Shown piece after piece: positions 7,295 to 9,128 of a stretch of DNA of 9,128 nt (position 1 is its first letter; every line of letters begins with the position of its first letter). The stretch lies in NCBI GenBank assembly GCA_900772745.1, contig CAAGRV010000049.1, positions 1 through 9,128 of the forward strand, read 5' to 3'. The position numbers and the translations under genes are program-made. Under the pieces are notes generated by a model. It was not told the origin of the DNA. It made no database searches and saw only the letters and a program-made list of their open reading frames with translations. The stretch comes from Clostridia bacterium. Its GTDB lineage: Bacteria; Bacillota; Clostridia; Christensenellales; UBA3700.

Positions 7295-7300
7295 AATGTT

Positions 7301-7636
7301 CTAATTGTTGGTCAATTTCGCCTTTTTCAAAAGCTTTTCTAGCGAAATTTTTATCTCTTGATAACTCATTGTCGCTACACAACTTTTGGCGACGATTATG
7401 ATATTGTGCTTGTCCACAACATCAGCAATCATCGAGCGAAACGCTTCCTTTATACGCCTTCTTGCTTTGTTGCGAACGACCGCTTTGCCAACTTTTTTGC
7501 TGACAACTACCCCCACCCTAAGGGAGTATTTGGAAGGCGTATAAAATAGCACAAGCTGTCCGTTGGATACGCTAGTACCCTTGCGGTAAATATAATTGAA
7601 TGTTCGTCTGCCAGACAGCCTATACCTTTTTTGCAT
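7301..7636 (-). CDS. rnpA: Ribonuclease P protein component
   Basis: A 111-residue basic protein that binds the RNase P RNA and helps it cut 5' leaders from pre-tRNAs. It begins with the typical RLSGRRTFNYIYRKG and contains the conserved RNR-type motif KAVVRNKARRRIKEAFR (51-67), which contacts the catalytic RNA. Its length is normal. The ATG at 7636 follows the rpmH stop by 9 nt, with only a weak AGG site upstream. The rpmH-rnpA pair is conserved beside the origin in most bacteria. The RNA subunit gene rnpB is not in this window. Confidence 0.96.
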   Translation of the reverse strand: MQKRYRLSGRRTFNYIYRKGTSVSNGQLVLFYTPSKYSLRVGVVVSKKVGKAVVRNKARRRIKEAFRSMIADVVDKHNIIIVAKSCVATMSYQEIKISLEKLLKKAKLTNN

Positions 7637-7645
7637 GATTACCTA

Positions 7646-7780
7646 TTAGACAGTTAGGCTCTTTCTGCCCTTGTTGCGACGTCTTCTAAGAACATTTCTG
7701 CCGCTCTTAGAACGCATTCTCTCTCTAAATCCGTGTACCTTGCTGCGTTGTCTTTTTTTTGGTTGATAAGTTTGTTTCAT
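7646..7780 (-). CDS. rpmH: 50S ribosomal protein L34
   Basis: A 44-residue, very basic ribosomal protein of the large subunit. I translated it by hand: it begins MKQTYQPKKRQRSKVHGFRE, contains RMRSKSGRNVLRRRRNKGR and ends KSLTV before a TAA stop, a full match to the L34 pattern. The ATG at 7780 has AGAGG about 8 nt upstream. It is the first gene of the rpmH-rnpA-yidD-yidC-jag operon, with an mRNA leader of roughly 44 nt from the promoter at 7831-7859. Confidence 0.97.
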   Translation of the reverse strand: MKQTYQPKKRQRSKVHGFRERMRSKSGRNVLRRRRNKGRKSLTV

Positions 7781-7830
7781 ATTTGTATCCTCTCTTATTA
7801 TAATGTCTAAATAATTTATATAGCCAGTAA

Positions 7831-7859
7831 ATTATAATATAATATAGCCAATGTGTCAA
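7831..7859 (-). promoter_or_regulatory. Consensus sigma-A promoter of the rpmH operon
   Basis: Minus strand: TTGACA (7859-7854), a 17-bp spacer (7853-7837) and TATAAT (7836-7831), an exact match to the housekeeping consensus with ideal spacing. The expected start is near 7824. DnaA boxes begin about 33 bp upstream, so DnaA may influence transcription here. Confidence 0.9.
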
Positions 7860-7891
7860 GCAAATTAAAATCAAAATAATGACGCCCAGCT

Positions 7892-7911
7892 TGGGGATAA
7901 AATGTGGATAA
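7892..7911. promoter_or_regulatory. Pair of DnaA boxes
   Basis: TGTGGATAA (7903-7911) is the exact reverse complement of the consensus DnaA box TTATCCACA. TGGGGATAA (7892-7900), with one mismatch, lies 11 bp before it in the same orientation. A further single-mismatch box, TGTTGATAA, is at 8698-8706. Their place between the rpmH promoter and the gene-free stretch fits an origin or a DnaA-regulated promoter. The cluster is small compared with well-studied origins. Confidence 0.65.
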
Positions 7912-7928
7912 GTGGACTGCGCGCCACG

Positions 7929-8016
7929 TGTATGATAGATATATAGATAAAAGTTGAAAGAAAATGGCGAATAAACAAATAGATAGGAAGATAAGTAAGT
8001 AAATAGATGGATAAAA
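7929..8016. repeat. Degenerate tetranucleotide (GATA/AAGT-like) tract
   Basis: From 7976 the sequence reads in 4-base steps such as AAAT AGAT AGGA AGAT AAGT, and the stretch at 7929-7952 (GATA repeats) is similar. It lies between two GC-richer islands, near 7881-7930 and 8040-8064. It may be a low-complexity or easily melted segment next to the DnaA boxes. Confidence 0.4.
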
Positions 8017-8332
8017 TGTTGACAAAAAATGATATTGGACGCAATCGCCAAGCTAGCGTGCGGGAATATTGATAAAATTGCGGTAAAAGCAGAGATAAAC
8101 AAATGAAAAAGATAACATAAATGAACATTGTCAAGATTGAGTGAAAACAATCGCAAAAAATAGACAAACGTAAAACAAAATTTAGAAAAATGAAAACGAA
8201 AAGAAAATCAAGCAAGACCAAAGCAAAACAATGTTTACAATACATAGTTCAAATATTGTGCAAAACAATGATGGGGCAAATATATTTAGTATTGTAGAAA
8301 AATGTGCAAAACATAAATATGTAAAAGATAAA

Positions 8333-8693
8333 AAGTATGTAGTGGAGTGTTGTAAAGCGTAGCGTGATGAAACATTCGGGCGTGAAACAAAAAATGCCTG
8401 TGAGCTGTCGAAAAAAAAGATAGCGTGAAATAAATTGAAAACAAGTAAAACTTAGTGCCTGTGGGCTGTAAAAAATGAAGTTGGTTGTGAAAAGAATAGA
8501 GAATGAGTAAGACTAGCTCTTGAAATCTGTTGAAAAAGAATGTTGGGTGTAAAAAATAGGGTAATGACCAAAAAATTTTGCGAGTCATCAAAAAAGAGAT
8601 AGAGTGAAAACAATCGGAGAAATAGAAAAACTTAGCTATTGTGAGCTGTTGAAAAAGAAGTTGGTTGTGAAACAAATTGAAGAATAAACAAAA
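8333..8693. repeat. Array of about six degenerate 61-bp tandem repeats
   Basis: Units begin at about 8333, 8394, 8455, 8516, 8575 and 8635, each 59-61 bp. The best-kept parts are a leader like GTGCCTGTGAGCTGT followed by GAAAA, and about 15 nt later a box like GCGTGAAA or TTGTGAAA. GAAGTTGGTTGTGAAA is identical in units three (8474-8489) and six (8656-8671). The first unit aligns mainly through TAGCGTGA (8360 and 8421, exactly 61 bp apart). Units differ too much for a CRISPR, and there is no dyad within a unit. It is purine-rich on the plus strand and carries no gene. Confidence 0.7.
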
Positions 8694-8727
8694 CTCTTGT
8701 TGATAATAAATGCGGAAAATACAGGCT

Positions 8728-8769
8728 TTTGGAAGGAAATTTTGTCTTCCTTGAAATTTTCAGTCCAAA
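8728..8769. repeat. Nested inverted repeat
   Basis: TTTGGA (8728-8733) pairs with TCCAAA (8764-8769), enclosing AAGGAA (8733-8738) and TTCCTT (8747-8752). The sequence AAATTTT occurs twice inside. It could form a hairpin, but no clear terminator T-run follows and no gene ends here. Confidence 0.4.
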
Positions 8770-8854
8770 CTCTTCCCAAAAATATAAGCAATGTTCCACG
8801 CATTTTGTGAAACAATAATAAGAAAGAAAAGAAACTAAGATAAATGTATATTTA

Positions 8855-8890
8855 TGCAATATTATACAAAAAGCATAGTATAATTATGCA
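8855..8890. repeat. AT-rich dyad carrying TGTATAATTATGCAA-like motifs
   Basis: TGCAATATTATAC (8855-8867) and GTATAATTATGCA (8878-8890) form an inverted repeat matching at 11 of 13 positions around a 10-bp loop. The motif also occurs at 8845-8859 with one change and at 3582-3596 in the mnmG-mnmE intergenic region. Confidence 0.45.
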
Positions 8891-8976
8891 AAAAATGAAA
8901 ATTTGTATAAAGACAGTGTTTGAAAAGACAAAGAAATTATATAAAATGAAAATAAGTTAAAAAGACTGTTTATCTA

Positions 8977-9128
8977 GGGGGTCATTTGTGTATTATCAGT
9001 AAAAGAGAGCGCCACTTATGGTAAGGGGAGCTGTCCAACACAAAGCAAAGCGATTGTTGGACTTAGGGGATAAGACTTCTTGCAACGAGCAACTAGTCGA
9101 CAATCCCTATCGTCTAGTTTTCGCCCAA
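8977..9128. mobile_element. Partial palindromic intergenic element (MITE-like), cut by the window end
   Basis: The composition changes sharply here: GC-richer and strongly structured. GTCCAACA (9033-9040) pairs with TGTTGGAC (9055-9062). A second long stem runs from TAGGGGAT (9064-9071) to ATCCCTA (9103-9109), with inner stems GACT/AGTC and TTGC/GCAA around the loop AACGA (9084-9088). The frame GGTAAGGGGAGCTG - hairpin - CTTAGGGG resembles palindromic intergenic repeats I recall from gut Clostridia genomes; this is memory, not a search. It could instead be the start of a structured RNA. A frame open from ATG 9018 to the end (37 codons) matches no protein I know and is probably incidental. Confidence 0.45.

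Larger units (their letters stand above)
7860..8976. other. Gene-free AT-rich region, candidate oriC
   Basis: About 1.1 kb without a credible gene. The plus strand is strongly purine-rich (A and G), so the minus strand shows long open frames made mostly of Phe, Leu, Tyr, Ser and His, which I read as composition artefacts. It holds the DnaA boxes, a tetranucleotide tract (7929-8016), a 61-bp repeat array (8333-8693) and two dyads (8728-8769, 8855-8890). Upstream of rpmH is where oriC lies in many Bacillota, usually followed by dnaA, but dnaA is beyond the window if present. The origin call is inference from gene order and one perfect DnaA box. Confidence 0.5.

Noticed and set aside
7924..7930. 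CACGTG in the origin region as a parS centre (also at 950 and 3665)
   Set aside because: The flanking bases do not match the TGTTT and AAACA arms of parS at any of these places.
8333..8693. The 61-bp repeat array as a CRISPR
   Set aside because: Units are degenerate along their whole length, with no constant repeat and variable spacer structure, and no cas gene is present.
7725..8859. Several overlapping minus-strand open frames of 69-143 codons upstream of rpmH
   Set aside because: They are made mostly of Phe, Leu, Tyr, Ser, His and Ile, overlap each other in different frames, have no ribosome-binding sites, and follow from the purine-rich plus strand. One also overlaps rpmH.
9018..9128. 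An open frame from ATG 9018 to the window end as the start of dnaA
   Set aside because: The 37 residues do not resemble a DnaA N-terminus, there is no convincing start context, and the stretch is full of stem-loops, so the open frame is probably incidental.
8991..9128. A glmS ribozyme or T-box leader at the right edge (suggested by GAGAGCGCC)
   Set aside because: Beyond that short word, the conserved glmS core and the T-box antiterminator sequence are not seen, and the GGGGAGCTG-hairpin-CTTAGGGG layout fits a palindromic repeat better.

Overview
This 9.1 kb window carries the conserved gene neighbourhood beside a bacterial chromosomal replication origin: rpmH, rnpA, yidD, yidC, jag (khpB), mnmE, mnmG, rsmG and parB, followed by a gene-free, AT-rich stretch of about 1.3 kb. 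Low GC, AAGGAG ribosome-binding sites, a Jag/KhpB protein, a Spo0J-type ParB and a YidC without the large Gram-negative periplasmic domain point to a low-GC Gram-positive (Bacillota, probably a Clostridia lineage). The YidC sequence style and a structured repeat at the right edge recall uncultured gut Clostridia, but this comes from memory and is not proven.

Layout, left to right. Positions 8-32 hold a weak terminator. An operon on the minus strand (mnmG, rsmG, parB; 3473 down to 75) starts at a promoter just before mnmG. A 217-bp divergent intergenic region separates it from mnmE, which alone lies on the plus strand (3691-5025). mnmE converges on jag across a 221-bp intergenic region with an intrinsic terminator for each side and several extra palindromes. 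The operon rpmH-rnpA-yidD-yidC-jag (7780 down to 5247, minus strand) is read from a full-consensus sigma-A promoter at 7831-7859. Upstream of it lie one perfect and one near-perfect DnaA box, a degenerate tetranucleotide tract, and an array of about six degenerate 61-bp tandem repeats. The window ends inside a GC-richer, strongly palindromic element (about 8977-9128). dnaA is not in the window.

How the genes work together: L34 (rpmH) and RNase P protein (rnpA) serve the ribosome and tRNA processing. YidD, YidC and Jag/KhpB serve membrane-protein insertion and RNA binding linked to the cell envelope. MnmE and MnmG form one complex that modifies the tRNA wobble uridine, RsmG methylates 16S rRNA, and ParB marks the origin region for segregation.

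Most unusual points: mnmE is inverted out of its usual co-directional place; both mnmG and mnmE have an extended -10 element exactly 6 nt before the ATG and no Shine-Dalgarno, which predicts a divergent pair of leaderless mRNAs; and the presumed origin region contains a 61-bp-periodic purine-rich repeat array.
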